Part shown: positions 37,524 through 47,558 of the stretch, in pieces
Layout of the letters: every line of letters starts with the position of its first letter
Position numbering within the stretch: the first letter of the stretch is position 1
Assembly (NCBI RefSeq): GCF_003014615.1
Contig: NZ_PYGI01000019.1
Span: forward strand, 1-64,000
DNA length: 64,000 nucleotides
Source of the DNA: Marinobacterium halophilum
GTDB taxonomy: Bacteria; Pseudomonadota; Gammaproteobacteria; Pseudomonadales; Balneatricaceae
Reading direction: 5' to 3'
Notes under the pieces: model-generated
What the model was told of the DNA's origin: nothing
The model's database searches: none
What the model saw: only the letters and a program-made list of their open reading frames with translations
Position numbers and translations under genes: made by a program

Positions 37524-38885
37524 TTACACCTCCAGTTTAATCACGAGCAGATGCACACCGGCACCGCCCTGAACCCGTACCCGGTCACCGGGATGCAGCG
37601 GCTGCGGACAGCGCACTGGCCAGAGTTCACCTTCGAAACGGACCATCGCCTGACCCTGTTGCAGGCATTCGATGTGGAACGTCTGCCCGTTGGCGGCGTC
37701 GATACCGACGGTCTGCGGACGGTTGTGCGCCCGCAGTGCCATCGCCACCACACCAAAGGCCACCAGCCCCGTACTCAGTCCCAGTGCGATGATCACCGGC
37801 ACCGCGATTTGATAGGCGGGCAATTCGGTATCCATCAACATCACCGACCCCACCACGAAGGCGATCGCGCCACCAATGCCGAGAATGCCGAAACTGGGGG
37901 CGAACGCCTCAGCCACGATCAGACCGATACCGATGAGCATCAGCCCAAGACCGGCATAGCTGACCGGCAAAACCTGCAAGGCATACAGGGCAATCATCAG
38001 GCTGATCGCTCCCAGTACGCCAGGCACACCGAAACCGGGGTTGGAAAATTCGAAAATCAGGCCATAAATGCCAATCAGCATCAGCAGGTAGGCCACGTTG
38101 GGGTTGGTGATAACGGCAAGGAATTCAGTGCGCCAATCCGGCTGGTATTCGAAACGTGGAGCGGTGCTCAGCTGCAGTGTCTGGCTGCGCGATCCGAGGT
38201 CGATCACACGCCCATCCAGCTGTACCAGCAGCTGGTCCAGATCGTCTGCAATCAGGTCGATGACCTGCCGCTCCAGCGCCGCTTCTGCACTCAGACTGCT
38301 GCCGTCACGCACCGCCTGCTCGGCCCAGTCAGCATTGCGCCCACGCAATTCGGCCAGACTGCGAATGTAAGCCACGGCATCGTTGGTGATCTTGCGTTCC
38401 ATGGCACTGCCAGAGGACGGCGGGGAGGTCTGATCGTCGCCGGATTCAGGCTCAATGGCGGGTACGCCGCCCAGTGATACCGGCGTCGCGGCGCCCAGAT
38501 TGGTCGCGGGTGCCATGGCGGCAATGTGACAACTGTACAGGAGGTAGGTACCGGCGCTGGCCGCACGGGCACCGCTGGGAGAAACATAACCAATGACCGG
38601 TATCGGCGAGCCCAGAATGGCGGTGATCATCCGCCGCATCGACAGATCCAGCCCGCCCGGGGTATCGATCTGCAATACGACCGCTTGTGCCCCACTGGCC
38701 GCAGCCTGCTCCAGCCCGCGGACCAGATAATCACTGCTGGCCGGACCAACAACACCGTTCAACTGCAACAGCCAGACGCTGGCCGACGCTGGCCTGGCAT
38801 CGGTAGAAGGCTCAAGCGCTGTTGCACCGACCGGGGGGAGCAGGCACAACAACAGGCTCAGTAACACGCGGATGAAAGCGGACAT
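37524..38885 (-). CDS. NfeD-family membrane protein with ClpP-like serine protease domain
   Basis: A 453-residue protein: signal peptide ([20 protein letters not shown]), ClpP-class periplasmic protease domain with [14 protein letters not shown] and the serine region [15 protein letters not shown] and a likely catalytic lysine in [15 protein letters not shown], then four to five membrane helices (about 245-375), then a C-terminal NfeD OB-fold. Long NfeD proteins of this sort cleave the tail of their partner stomatin. The ATG at 38885 gives a proper signal peptide; a longer frame to 39086 has no such start. It is in an operon with the slipin gene. Confidence 0.88.
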   Translation of the reverse strand: MSAFIRVLLSLLLCLLPPVGATALEPSTDARPASASVWLLQLNGVVGPASSDYLVRGLEQAAASGAQAVVLQIDTPGGLDLSMRRMITAILGSPIPVIGYVSPSGARAASAGTYLLYSCHIAAMAPATNLGAATPVSLGGVPAIEPESGDDQTSPPSSGSAMERKITNDAVAYIRSLAELRGRNADWAEQAVRDGSSLSAEAALERQVIDLIADDLDQLLVQLDGRVIDLGSRSQTLQLSTAPRFEYQPDWRTEFLAVITNPNVAYLLMLIGIYGLIFEFSNPGFGVPGVLGAISLMIALYALQVLPVSYAGLGLMLIGIGLIVAEAFAPSFGILGIGGAIAFVVGSVMLMDTELPAYQIAVPVIIALGLSTGLVAFGVVAMALRAHNRPQTVGIDAANGQTFHIECLQQGQAMVRFEGELWPVRCPQPLHPGDRVRVQGGAGVHLLVIKLEV

Positions 38886-38946
38886 GGCATACCCCCGTTG
38901 ATGCTTCCAGTATAGAAGACTCTCAACGAGGTGCAGCACCCGAGTG

Positions 38947-40884
38947 TCAGCCGGCGGCAACGGCCTCCTCGGCCACAGCCAATTCAACCCGATTGCGACC
39001 ATTGGCCTTGGCCAAGTACAGCGCAGCATCGGCTCGAGCCAACAAGGCATGTGCCGACTCTCCGGGCTGGTGGATAGCGACCCCAAAACTGGCCGTCACA
39101 TGCAATCGATGTTCATCCACCGGGCAGCGTATGGCGTCAAAATGACTGCGGATCCGCTCTGCCAACTGCAGCAAGTGTTCTGCATGTGCCGTCTCCAGTA
39201 CCACCAGAAACTCTTCGCCACCGATACGACCGAAACTGTCGTTGGCACGCAGCAGATCACGGACTTCCTGGGCATAGTAAGCCAGCACCCGGTCTCCGGC
39301 CGCATGCCCATAATGGTCGTTGACCTGTTTGAAGAAATCGATATCGATCAGGACCACGCCCGGCTGCCGATCCAGTGCCAGCAGCAAACGGTCGAGTACC
39401 TGCAGCACCGCGCGGCGGTTGAGACAGCCGGTCAGCTCATCCGTCATCGCCTGCCGACGCAGCCGCGTTTCCTCAGCCAGATGTTCGCTGTCATCGTTGA
39501 ACGCGATGATGGCTCCCCCCGCATATTGACCGTTCGGCAACGGCGTTACGGTCGTATGAACCGGAAGACTGCGTCCATCACGCGTACGAAAGAACTCCCG
39601 GTCTGCCTGTTGACGCTCGCCGCTGCTCAGCGCTTTCAGCATCGGGCAGTCATCGGCATGCGCATCCTCGCCGGAAAGCGTTACATGAATCAGCGGGTGC
39701 AACACCTGATCATGCAATTCAGCTTCCGTCCATCCCAGCAAACGTTCGGCTTCCGGGTTCATCCATTGAGTGCAGCCGTGGCGATCCACCATGATCAGTC
39801 CGCTACCGACTTCGTCGGTGATCAGGCGCAGTTGTTGCTCATTGGAACGGATACGCTGATACAGGTGGAACTGGCGCAAACGCGTGCGATACCAAACCAG
39901 CAACAGGATAATGACTATCGTACTGCCGTACAGCGTCCACTTAACACCGGCCTGAAAGTAATGCGTTTGCAGCGCCGAGCAGGAGCGGCCCGGTTCATTA
40001 AGTCCCAACAGCCAGCGTGGCGCGTTCATTTCGCCATCACCGTAACGGATCCACTCATAGACATAACAATCGGTGCCTGCAGCGACCGCTCCCCGTGGCT
40101 GTTGCTGAATCTGCTGCCACTGAGCCGGCATCTCCACCGCCAGCCCGGTCTGCGGGGTAAACATGAACTGCCAGTCACGGCTGCCCCCTCCCAGCAACCA
40201 CTGTCCGGCATCGTTCAGCAAGAGCGGCTGCAGCGGCGATGGCAGAGCGGAGCCCATCTGTTGCAGCAGGTCATGCCCCCGGTAATTGATCACCACCAGA
40301 CCTTCGCGTTGCGGTTGATCAACCGGCATCACCATGCGCAGCATCGGTTTATAAGGAACTTCGATCTCGCCCTGTTCAACATTCAAATCCAGTGGCGACA
40401 GATAACGTTCACCGACGCCAAGGCGCATGCCTTCGCGAATGTAGTAACGGTCTGCCTTATTTTGCAACGCGGCAGCTGGCACGATGTAGGGGTCACCGCT
40501 GGCCAGCCGGTTGATGCGAATGACTTCCTGACCGGCACGGTTGATAAAACGAATCTGGTCGTAGTCGGGTTGTAACCGGGCCAGCGACAGGTAGCTTTGC
40601 TGTAACAGCTCAAGATCAGCAGGCTGCGGCTGCTGCAGATACCGGGTCAGTAATGGCGAAGTCGCCAAACGCATGACATCCAGCTGCACCGCATCCAGAG
40701 TGGCATTTAATTCCTGATGCAAACGGGACAAGTAATAGCTGCGCTGCTGCTGTTGCAGACGTTGCTCATGCTGCAACTGCTGATAGGCATTCAGTCCGGC
40801 TATCGCCACGGTCAACAACAACGCCAGCAAACCAACTAACCAGAAAAACAATGATCCTGGCCGGTATAATACATGCAGACTCAT
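38947..40884 (-). CDS. Membrane-bound diguanylate cyclase with periplasmic sensor and PAS domain
   Basis: A 645-residue signalling protein making cyclic di-GMP. Helix 1 (about 10-32) and helix 2 (about 300-320) flank a periplasmic dCache-like sensor. A PAS domain follows (LITDEVGSGLIMVDRHGC to about 450), then GGDEF with DELTGCLNRRA, DIDFFKQVNDHYGHAAGD and active site GGEEF. An RxxD inhibitory site (RAND) lies five residues before GGEEF, so product inhibition is likely. I start at 40884, where AGGAAG precedes the ATG; a longer frame reaches 40950. It is followed by the nfeD gene on the same strand after 61 bases. Confidence 0.92.
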   Translation of the reverse strand: MSLHVLYRPGSLFFWLVGLLALLLTVAIAGLNAYQQLQHEQRLQQQQRSYYLSRLHQELNATLDAVQLDVMRLATSPLLTRYLQQPQPADLELLQQSYLSLARLQPDYDQIRFINRAGQEVIRINRLASGDPYIVPAAALQNKADRYYIREGMRLGVGERYLSPLDLNVEQGEIEVPYKPMLRMVMPVDQPQREGLVVINYRGHDLLQQMGSALPSPLQPLLLNDAGQWLLGGGSRDWQFMFTPQTGLAVEMPAQWQQIQQQPRGAVAAGTDCYVYEWIRYGDGEMNAPRWLLGLNEPGRSCSALQTHYFQAGVKWTLYGSTIVIILLLVWYRTRLRQFHLYQRIRSNEQQLRLITDEVGSGLIMVDRHGCTQWMNPEAERLLGWTEAELHDQVLHPLIHVTLSGEDAHADDCPMLKALSSGERQQADREFFRTRDGRSLPVHTTVTPLPNGQYAGGAIIAFNDDSEHLAEETRLRRQAMTDELTGCLNRRAVLQVLDRLLLALDRQPGVVLIDIDFFKQVNDHYGHAAGDRVLAYYAQEVRDLLRANDSFGRIGGEEFLVVLETAHAEHLLQLAERIRSHFDAIRCPVDEHRLHVTASFGVAIHQPGESAHALLARADAALYLAKANGRNRVELAVAEEAVAAG

Positions 40885-40954
40885 AAGCTTCCTGCCAACT
40901 GCAAAATGGAGGGATGAATTTATTCTACCCAATACCCGTAGCGACGACATCCTT

Positions 40955-41686
40955 CTAGAGCACGACCAGTGCCGTTATCAGAACCACACTTTCCTGCAGT
41001 TCAATCACGGCACCGGCGGTATCACCGGTATACCCCTGCAAGCGGCGCTGCATCAACAGGCGCAAGCCCCAGAACGTCACCATAACCATAACCGGCACCA
41101 GCGGGTGCAGCCACAGCAGCAGCACGGCCAGCATAACGCCACAGACCAGGATCGGCAGGCGGGACAGCTGCTGCAGTCCTTGTGCAATCCCGCCGGGACG
41201 GGCGTAGGGTGTGCCCAGCAACAGGAACTGGACGGCGCTGCGCCCCACTAACGGGGCCAGTAATATCGGCAGCCACATCGACTCGGCCAGAAGGGCCTGT
41301 AGCAGGCTCCACTTCAACAGCAGTTGCAGCATCAGCACCAGTGCCCCAGTGCCACCAAGATGTGGGTCTTTCATGATCCGCAAGGTACGCTCGCGGTCAC
41401 CCAGCCCACCCATCCAGCCATCGGCACTGTCGGCCAAACCATCAAGGTGCAGCCCACCGGTCACACCGCACCAGAGCACCAGCACCAGCGTGGCCTGCAC
41501 TGCAACCGGCAATCCCTGGGTCAGCCATACCAGCCCGAGCAGCAGTCCGCCCAGCAGCAGCCCCACCAGCGGGTAATACAGAAATGCCCGCGCCTGCGTA
41601 GCCTGATCCGGCATGCCTGCCAGCCGCACGGGGATCAGGGTGAGGAACTGCAACGCGCACAAAAACGCCTGCCAATGAGCCTGCAT
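40955..41686 (-). CDS. cobS: Adenosylcobinamide-GDP ribazoletransferase (cobalamin synthase)
   Basis: A 243-residue inner-membrane enzyme joining adenosylcobinamide-GDP and alpha-ribazole (phosphate) in the last steps of cobalamin synthesis. Hallmarks are ALQFLTLIPVR at the N-terminus, the metal-binding GGLHLDGLADSADGWMGG and RTLRIMKDPHLGGTGALVL, and several hydrophobic segments. The ATG at 41686 overlaps the preceding cobC stop by one base; the longer frame to 41830 runs back into cobC. It is the last gene of the B12 operon. Confidence 0.93.
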   Translation of the reverse strand: MQAHWQAFLCALQFLTLIPVRLAGMPDQATQARAFLYYPLVGLLLGGLLLGLVWLTQGLPVAVQATLVLVLWCGVTGGLHLDGLADSADGWMGGLGDRERTLRIMKDPHLGGTGALVLMLQLLLKWSLLQALLAESMWLPILLAPLVGRSAVQFLLLGTPYARPGGIAQGLQQLSRLPILVCGVMLAVLLLWLHPLVPVMVMVTFWGLRLLMQRRLQGYTGDTAGAVIELQESVVLITALVVL

Positions 41687-42240
41687 CAACGCGCATCCTT
41701 GAAGGTATGCAGACTGCCGTGGGCAACCGGATAACTGAACATGTCGTTGACCGGCAAGCGGTTGAGAATACAGTGCAGTGCTCGGATAACACCGCCATGA
41801 CAGATCAGCAGAACCCGGCCTTGCCGGCACTGCTGCAGCTCATCAATGCACGCTTCCAACCGGGCAAAAAAGTCAGGTAGCGGCTCCGCACCTGGCGGGG
41901 TGTAGTGCCAGGGGTCTGCCCAGAAGCGGCCCAGATTATCCGGTTCGCGGGCGTGAATTTCGGCCGCCGTGTGGCCATCCCAGTCACCGAAATCATACTC
42001 GCGCAGCCGGGCGTCCAGCTGCAACGGCACGGCATCACCAACCCAGTCGTGGCTAAAGGCGGCACAGCGCTGCAATGGTGAGCTGTAGATAGCGGCATAA
42101 TCCTGCGGCGATACCCCGGCCACCCCCTGTTGCATCTGCTGCCAGCCTTCCGCCGTCAACGCAGCATCGGTATGGCCCAGAAAACAGCTGCCCTTCTCGG
42201 TCACGCCATGGCGCAGCAGGTCAATTGTAAAGGCTGTCAT
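41686..42240 (-). CDS. cobC: Alpha-ribazole phosphatase-like histidine phosphatase
   Basis: A 184-residue member of the histidine phosphatase superfamily. The nucleophile motif is [10 protein letters not shown] near the N-terminus, the second acid/base block is SPLQRC and [10 protein letters not shown], and the second histidine is in [12 protein letters not shown]. Between cobT and cobS it should remove the phosphate from alpha-ribazole phosphate or adenosylcobalamin phosphate. It overlaps cobT by four bases and cobS by one. Confidence 0.88.
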   Translation of the reverse strand: MTAFTIDLLRHGVTEKGSCFLGHTDAALTAEGWQQMQQGVAGVSPQDYAAIYSSPLQRCAAFSHDWVGDAVPLQLDARLREYDFGDWDGHTAAEIHAREPDNLGRFWADPWHYTPPGAEPLPDFFARLEACIDELQQCRQGRVLLICHGGVIRALHCILNRLPVNDMFSYPVAHGSLHTFKDAR

Positions 42241-43274
42241 CCGTCCTGCTCCGATACGGCGGCTTCAGCAAAGGTTGCCATGCCCGCGTGCAGTGTGCAG
42301 GCCATGCGCAACAGCGGCACGGCCGTGGCGGCCCCGCTGCCCTCACCCAGGCGTAATCCAAGATCCAGCAGCGGGCGTGATGGCAGCATGGCACAGAGCC
42401 TTTGATAGCCGGGCTCGGCCGAGTGGTGGGCAAAAATCAGCCAGTCGGCCACCCCGGCATTGATCCGGCACGCCAGCAGTGCCGCGACCGTACAAATGAA
42501 GCCATCAACCAGCACCGGAGTGCCCTGCTGGGCACAGGCAAGATACGCACCGGTCAATGCGGCTATCTCGAATCCGCCCAGCGAAGCCAACAGCGCCAAC
42601 GGCGCACGATCATCGCCATGACGCGCCAGGGCCTGTTCGATGATGCGGCACTTGTGCGCAACACCCTTGGCATCAAGACCGGTACCCGGTCCAACCAGAT
42701 CAGCCACCGGCGCAGCCAGCAGTGCCGCCGCCAGTGCCGTCGCGGCGGTGGTATTGCCAATACCCATTTCGCCACCGATAAACAACTCGGCTGGCAGGTG
42801 CAGCACCGCTTCGCGCCCAACATCCAGCGCCTGCTGTAACTGGACCGATGTCATCGCCGCTGCACGCAGCAAGTTGCCGCTCTGCGCGGCGATCACGCGG
42901 CTTTCAACCCCCGGTAACGGCTCCAGTTCGACGACCGTACCCAGATTCCACACCCGCAATTCGGCACCCAAAGCATGTGCCGCCACACTGATCGCCGCAC
43001 CGCCTTGGGCAAAATTGCGTACCATCTCGGCAGTAACGGCCTGTGGATAAGCCGATACGCCTTCGGCTGCGACACCGTGATCCGCCGCAAACACCGCGAT
43101 GCTGACCCGATCCAGCTGGGGGCAGGTGCGCCCCTGCATGCCCGCCAGCCGGATCGCCAACACTTCCAGCTCACCCAGCGCGCCCGCAGGCTTGGTCAGC
43201 TGCTGCTGCCGTGCAGTCGCGGCTGCAACTGCTTGCGGGTCCAGCGGCTTAACCGCCTGTTCAATCCAGTTCAT
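42237..43274 (-). CDS. cobT: Nicotinate-nucleotide:dimethylbenzimidazole phosphoribosyltransferase
   Basis: A 345-residue enzyme that activates the lower ligand base to alpha-ribazole phosphate. Conserved parts are [45 protein letters not shown], and RLGEGSGA, whose glutamate is the catalytic base in Salmonella CobT. The ATG at 43274 overlaps the cobU stop by four bases; the extended frame to 43373 has a low-complexity Gly/Ser leader that is only cobU sequence in another frame. It works with BluB, which supplies dimethylbenzimidazole. Confidence 0.95.
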   Translation of the reverse strand: MNWIEQAVKPLDPQAVAAATARQQQLTKPAGALGELEVLAIRLAGMQGRTCPQLDRVSIAVFAADHGVAAEGVSAYPQAVTAEMVRNFAQGGAAISVAAHALGAELRVWNLGTVVELEPLPGVESRVIAAQSGNLLRAAAMTSVQLQQALDVGREAVLHLPAELFIGGEMGIGNTTAATALAAALLAAPVADLVGPGTGLDAKGVAHKCRIIEQALARHGDDRAPLALLASLGGFEIAALTGAYLACAQQGTPVLVDGFICTVAALLACRINAGVADWLIFAHHSAEPGYQRLCAMLPSRPLLDLGLRLGEGSGAATAVPLLRMACTLHAGMATFAEAAVSEQDG

Positions 43275-43798
43275 TGCCCTACTCCCAATGCCGGGCCTTT
43301 GACCACCAGTGGAATCCCCGCCACCATCAGTACCACCTGATCCGCCAGAGCCGCCATTGACTGGTTGAGCCAACCGGCCTCATCACTGAACCGACGACTC
43401 AGTTCACCCATGGGCACGACTCCCATGCCGGTCTCGTTGCTGACCAGAATGATCTCGCCACGGGCATTGGCCAGCGCCGCGCACAGCGCATCGCGCTCGG
43501 CCTGCATATCGGCATTGGCCAGCAGTTGATTGGTGGTCCAGAGAGTCAGGCAGTCGATCAGCAGGCAGCGATCAGAGGCTTGCTGAGCCAGGATGGTCGC
43601 CGCCAGCTGCAGCGGCTCTTCCAGCGTGTGCCAGTGGCCGGGACGTTCGTCACGGTGACGCTGAATGCGCACGCGCATCTCGTCATCGTACGCTTGCGCG
43701 GTAGCAATGTAGAAAACATCATGCCCGGAGGCGTCGGCAAGCTGCTCCGCCTGCCGGCTTTTGCCGGAGCGGGCACCGCCGAGAATCAATCGGATCAT
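43271..43798 (-). CDS. cobU: Adenosylcobinamide kinase / guanylyltransferase
   Basis: A 175-residue bifunctional enzyme that phosphorylates adenosylcobinamide and then transfers GMP to it. The P-loop is GGARSGKS near residue 8, the guanylylated histidine region is [13 protein letters not shown], and [12 protein letters not shown] and [15 protein letters not shown] are family blocks. The ATG at 43798 is the natural start; a longer frame to 43819 overlaps the previous gene. Stop overlaps cobT by four bases. Confidence 0.94.
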   Translation of the reverse strand: MIRLILGGARSGKSRQAEQLADASGHDVFYIATAQAYDDEMRVRIQRHRDERPGHWHTLEEPLQLAATILAQQASDRCLLIDCLTLWTTNQLLANADMQAERDALCAALANARGEIILVSNETGMGVVPMGELSRRFSDEAGWLNQSMAALADQVVLMVAGIPLVVKGPALGVGQ

Positions 43799-43812
43799 TA
43801 TGGGGTGTCCTA

Positions 43813-44370
43813 TTACCACTTCTGCTCTGGCGCACGATAATCCTGCAGTGCCGCCAGCAATGCATCCGGCGTATCCACAACCTGCAGCATCTTCGTGTGC
43901 GCCGCCCGGATAAAACCTTCGTCACGCATGCGCTCGACAAATGCCAGCAGCGGGTCATAAAAGCCGTTGACGTTGTACAGCACCACCGGTTTTTCATGGT
44001 GACCCAGCTGGCCCCAGGTCCAAACCTCGAACAGTTCTTCCAGCGTACCGATGCCTCCCGGCAGGGCAACAAAGGCATCCGCCAGCTCGGCCATCCGTGC
44101 CTTGCGCGCATGCATGTCCGGCACCACCTCCAGCACTGTCAGCCCCTCGTGCGCCAGCTCGCGGGACTGCAGGTATTCAGGGATGACGCCATGTACATGC
44201 CCGCCGTTTGCCAGCACCGCATCGGCGATGGTGCCCATCAAGCCGACATGGCCGCCACCAAACACCAGCTCAATCCCCTGCTCAGCGAAAACACCGCCCA
44301 GCTCGCGAGCCGTCTGTTGATAGATCGGGTCGGTGCCGTTGCTCGAACCACAGAATACCGTGATATTCAT
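43813..44370 (-). CDS. LOG-family phosphoribohydrolase-like protein (TIGR00730)
   Basis: A 185-residue Rossmann-fold protein of the LOG family. [13 protein letters not shown], the [17 protein letters not shown] block and the signature [16 protein letters not shown] are all present. Characterised members cleave the ribosyl bond of (N6-modified) AMP to free base and ribose 5-phosphate. It sits inside the cobalamin operon between bluB and cobU, with 6- and 14-base gaps, so it is co-expressed with lower-ligand genes. A role in salvaging or removing a nucleotide by-product is possible but unproven. Confidence 0.85.
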   Translation of the reverse strand: MNITVFCGSSNGTDPIYQQTARELGGVFAEQGIELVFGGGHVGLMGTIADAVLANGGHVHGVIPEYLQSRELAHEGLTVLEVVPDMHARKARMAELADAFVALPGGIGTLEELFEVWTWGQLGHHEKPVVLYNVNGFYDPLLAFVERMRDEGFIRAAHTKMLQVVDTPDALLAALQDYRAPEQKW

Positions 44371-44376
44371 ACTCTC

Positions 44377-45045
44377 TTACTCCTCATGTTCATGCCCGTT
44401 CGGCCAGCAGTTCTCCGCCATCAAGTCCGCCAGCGGCTGCGCGTCGGCCCAGCCCTCCTGTTCCAGCATGGGCCGCGCATAGAATTTGTCCACCGGACCG
44501 ATGCAGAGGATGGCGATCGCCTTGCTGCCTGTTGGCATCTGCAGCAGGTCGCCCAGCGCGTCAGGGTCGAACAGAGACACCCAGCCCACACCGATCCCTT
44601 CGGCACGGGCCGCCAGCCAAAGGTTCTGAATGGCGCAGGACACCGATGCCAGATCCATCTCCGGCAGGGTCCGGCGGCCGAATATATGCTTTTCGCGCTG
44701 ATCCATCAGCGCCACCACCAGCACTTCGGCGCACTGGTCCATGCCTTCAACCTTGAGGCGCAGAAACTCGGCTTCACGGGCGTTCATCGCATCGGCGGTC
44801 GCCTGACGTTCCTGCTCCACCAGCGTGCGAATACGACCACGCAGACCGGTATCGGTGATGCGGATAAAGCGCCATGGCTGCATCAGGCCCACACTGGGGG
44901 CTTGATGCGCCGCCTGCAGCAGCCGCGTGAGAATCTCGGGGTCGAGCGGGTCACCGCTGAAGTGGCGCATGTCACGCCGTTCACGAATGGCGCGGTACAC
45001 GGCCTCACGCTCAAGGGCACTGAATTTCCAAGGGGTGTCGCTCAT
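44377..45045 (-). CDS. bluB: 5,6-Dimethylbenzimidazole synthase
   Basis: A 222-residue nitroreductase-fold enzyme that breaks down reduced FMN with oxygen to make dimethylbenzimidazole, the lower ligand of B12. Typical BluB segments are VYRAIRERRDMRHFSGDPLD, LLQAAHQAPSVGLMQPWRFI (with the lid region) and the flavin-binding AILCIGPVDKFYARPML. The ATG at 45045 has AGGAG 8 bases upstream; the longer frame to 45126 lies within the ATPase gene. Presence of bluB indicates aerobic, complete lower-ligand synthesis. Confidence 0.93.
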   Translation of the reverse strand: MSDTPWKFSALEREAVYRAIRERRDMRHFSGDPLDPEILTRLLQAAHQAPSVGLMQPWRFIRITDTGLRGRIRTLVEQERQATADAMNAREAEFLRLKVEGMDQCAEVLVVALMDQREKHIFGRRTLPEMDLASVSCAIQNLWLAARAEGIGVGWVSLFDPDALGDLLQMPTGSKAIAILCIGPVDKFYARPMLEQEGWADAQPLADLMAENCWPNGHEHEE

Positions 45046-45064
45046 CGGAGGGCTCCTGTGCAGC

Positions 45065-45796
45065 TCAGCGCAGTACCCTGACCGAAGGACGGGATGCACT
45101 GAAATCGACTTCAACCTCCACATCATACACGTGTCGAATGTTGTCGGGCGTCAGCACTGTTTCCGGGGTACCGATGGCATGCACGCGACCGCTGTCGAGC
45201 AGCACCAGACGATCACACCATTGCGCCGCCAGCGTCAGGTCGTGAATCGACAACAGCACGCTGCGCTCGGCCCGCGCATAATCGCGCAACAGTTCCAGTA
45301 CCCGCTGCTGGTAGTGCAGGTCGAGACTGGCCAGGGGCTCATCGGCGAGAATCACCTCGGGCCTCCCCGCCAGTACCCGCGCCAGCCACACCCGCGCCTG
45401 TTCACCCCCGGACAGGTGATCAACCCGCGCGTCGAACCATTCAAAAACGCCGGTCTGGCGCGCCGCTCGGGCGATGATATCGGCATCTTCATCGCCCCAG
45501 GGCAAGCGCCCCAGCGCAATCACGTCAGCAACCTTCAACGCCCAGGCGCTCTGGCACCGCTGTGGCAACAGTGCAATCCGGCGCGCCCGTGCCTGGCCCG
45601 GCATATGGGCCAGGTTGTGTTCATCCAGATGAATGTCGCCGGTATAGCGCTGCAGACCGGCGATGCACTCCAGCAGCGATGATTTGCCGGACCCGTTGGG
45701 GCCGATGACACCAAACAGCTCGCCCGGTTTAAGATTCAGGCTGACGCCAGCCAGGCGGCTGTCCAGCTGCAGTTGCTCGATTCGAATTACAGCCAT
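45065..45796 (-). CDS. btuD: Vitamin B12 / corrinoid ABC transporter ATPase
   Basis: A 243-residue ATPase of the B12/iron-siderophore importer class. Walker A is GPNGSGKSS, the signature is LSGGEQARVWLARVL, Walker B VILADEPLASLDLHYQ and the switch histidine is in LSIHDLTLA. Its start overlaps the btuC-like gene by 10 bases, and the binding protein gene precedes that, so together they form a BtuCDF importer. Siderophore import is the alternative function, but the B12 operon context decides. Confidence 0.9.
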   Translation of the reverse strand: MAVIRIEQLQLDSRLAGVSLNLKPGELFGVIGPNGSGKSSLLECIAGLQRYTGDIHLDEHNLAHMPGQARARRIALLPQRCQSAWALKVADVIALGRLPWGDEDADIIARAARQTGVFEWFDARVDHLSGGEQARVWLARVLAGRPEVILADEPLASLDLHYQQRVLELLRDYARAERSVLLSIHDLTLAAQWCDRLVLLDSGRVHAIGTPETVLTPDNIRHVYDVEVEVDFSASRPSVRVLR

Positions 45797-46761
45797 CGCT
45801 TGCGCTCCTGCCAGACCAGCCAGATAAACAGGGGCGCGCCGATCAGTGACGTCAGCACCCCGAGCTTGAGTTCTCGCCCCGGTGGCATCCAGCGCACCAC
45901 GATATCGGCGACACAGACCAGAATGGCACCCACCAGTGCCGCCGGAATCAGAATGCGGTCAGGCCGGTTTTTCACCAGCGGCCGCACCAGGTGCGGGACC
46001 AGCAGACCGACAAAACCGATGGCACCGGCCACCGCCACCGACGCGCCCACCAGCAGGGCCGCCCCCAGAATGATCAGACGACTGCCCCGGGTGTAGGACA
46101 GGCCCATGCTCTGCGCTACCTGCTCGCCAAGACTCAGCCCGAGCAGCAACCGGCGCTGGCTCCAGATCAGCCCCCCGCCGATCAGCAATGCAGGCCCGAG
46201 TATCCATAGATGATCCAGCCCGCGTTCAGAGACCGAGCCGAGCAACCAGAACACCAGCTCCGACAAGGCAAAAGGGTTCGGGGCGAAGTTGAGTACCGCC
46301 GCCAGCAGTGAACCCGTGAGGGTCGAGATCGCCAGCCCCGCCATGATCACCATCGCCTGCCGCGACGGTCCGGCCAGCAGCAACATCAGCGACATGGCGA
46401 TCCCGGCACCGATCAGCCCGGCCAAGGCCGGAGCTGCCGCACCCGCCGCCGGAAACAGGCCAAAATAGAACACGCTGGCGGCACCCAGCGCCGCGCCCTG
46501 GCTGGCACCGGTCAGGCCGGGATCGGCCAGCGGATTACGCAGCAAACCCTGCAGGGCTGCGCCACTCATGCCCAGCGCCGCCCCCACGGTGAGTGCCAAC
46601 AGCGTGCGTGGCAAGCGGATCTCGCCGATGACAATGGCGGCAGCACTGTCGGTGCCATTTAACCACTGCCAAAGACCGTCCAGCACGGCAATATCGGTGG
46701 AGCCGACATGCAGCGAGACCAGCGCAGTCAACAGCAGCAACAGGGTCAGTGCGGGGTTCAT
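45787..46761 (-). CDS. btuC: Vitamin B12 / corrinoid ABC transporter permease
   Basis: A 324-residue FecCD-family permease with about ten membrane helices. IRLPRTLLALTVGAALGMSGA and LLRNPLADPGLTGASQGAALGA are the classic motifs, and VPHLVRPLV near the C-terminus contains part of the coupling region. The ATG at 46761 overlaps the stop of the binding-protein gene by four bases. It imports corrinoids delivered by the neighbouring periplasmic protein. Confidence 0.9.
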   Translation of the reverse strand: MNPALTLLLLLTALVSLHVGSTDIAVLDGLWQWLNGTDSAAAIVIGEIRLPRTLLALTVGAALGMSGAALQGLLRNPLADPGLTGASQGAALGAASVFYFGLFPAAGAAAPALAGLIGAGIAMSLMLLLAGPSRQAMVIMAGLAISTLTGSLLAAVLNFAPNPFALSELVFWLLGSVSERGLDHLWILGPALLIGGGLIWSQRRLLLGLSLGEQVAQSMGLSYTRGSRLIILGAALLVGASVAVAGAIGFVGLLVPHLVRPLVKNRPDRILIPAALVGAILVCVADIVVRWMPPGRELKLGVLTSLIGAPLFIWLVWQERKRWL

Positions 46762-47558
46762 TTCATCCTCTCGTGTCGCAGTTGTTCGATCAACTTCCAG
46801 GTCCAGGGACCGGGACATTGCCAGCGCCAGTTTTCCTTGGGCAACCAGTGTTCGGCGCTCAGGCTGTGGCGCAGGGCCGGGTGGTCGGCGAAGCGGGTGG
46901 CCAGCGCCTGAGCTTCGGGGCTGTTCCAGAGAATTGCATCAGGCGGATCGGTCACCACCCGCTCCAGGTCCAGGCGCTCATAGCGTACCCCGGTCAGATA
47001 GTTGCGCCAGCCCGCCTGACGGATAATCTGGTCTTCAAAGGTGTTTGGCCCGGTACCGATGCCGTTGGGGCCCAGCAGCAACAGGCGTGGCGCATCGGCT
47101 TTCGGCTCCAGCGGTTCAGGGGCGGGATGTGCCTTCTCGGGCGATTGTCCTATCAAACCCAGCACACGGCGTTCATAGACTTCAATGGCATCCAGTGACC
47201 GGGGCAGGGTGACCAGTTCTACCGGCTGCCCCAGGGTTTGCAAGCGCTTACGCAGCAGCAATGCATTGTGCTGACCGACCAGAATCAGATCCGGCTTCAG
47301 GCTGAACACCTGCTCCAGCGAACCATCATGACTCGCCCAGCCCTCCAGCGGCCAGGGCAGCGGAAAGCGTTTGTGCATTGGCGACAGGGCCGCCACCTGT
47401 GCGCGGTCGGCGTGCAGCGCCAGCATGCGGTCCATGCACAGATCCAGCGAAACCACCCGCTGCGGGGCGCTTGCGGCCATGGACGGCGGCGTCAGCAGGC
47501 TTACGATCAGTAACAGGTAACGGCCCATGGCCTGCCCCCCGCAGTACAGTCGCTTCAT
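46758..47558 (-). CDS. btuF: Periplasmic corrinoid-binding protein (BtuF-like)
   Basis: A 266-residue periplasmic binding protein of the helical-backbone class with a signal peptide ([17 protein letters not shown]). [17 protein letters not shown], then [13 protein letters not shown] and a C-terminal lobe are typical. I place the start at 47558, where the ATG overlaps the cobQ stop by four bases; the in-frame ATG at 47528 would give a shorter signal peptide and is possible. Sequence similarity to canonical BtuF is modest, so another corrinoid-type ligand is conceivable. Confidence 0.8.
   Translation of the reverse strand: MKRLYCGGQAMGRYLLLIVSLLTPPSMAASAPQRVVSLDLCMDRMLALHADRAQVAALSPMHKRFPLPWPLEGWASHDGSLEQVFSLKPDLILVGQHNALLLRKRLQTLGQPVELVTLPRSLDAIEVYERRVLGLIGQSPEKAHPAPEPLEPKADAPRLLLLGPNGIGTGPNTFEDQIIRQAGWRNYLTGVRYERLDLERVVTDPPDAILWNSPEAQALATRFADHPALRHSLSAEHWLPKENWRWQCPGPWTWKLIEQLRHERMK

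Noticed and set aside
38944-40575. Plus-strand frame of 543 codons
   Set aside because: Antisense to the diguanylate cyclase, which has dCache, PAS and GGEEF features.
43897-45081. Plus-strand frame of 394 codons
   Set aside because: Antisense to the LOG and bluB genes; crosses their boundary and has shadow-type His/Gln/Arg composition.
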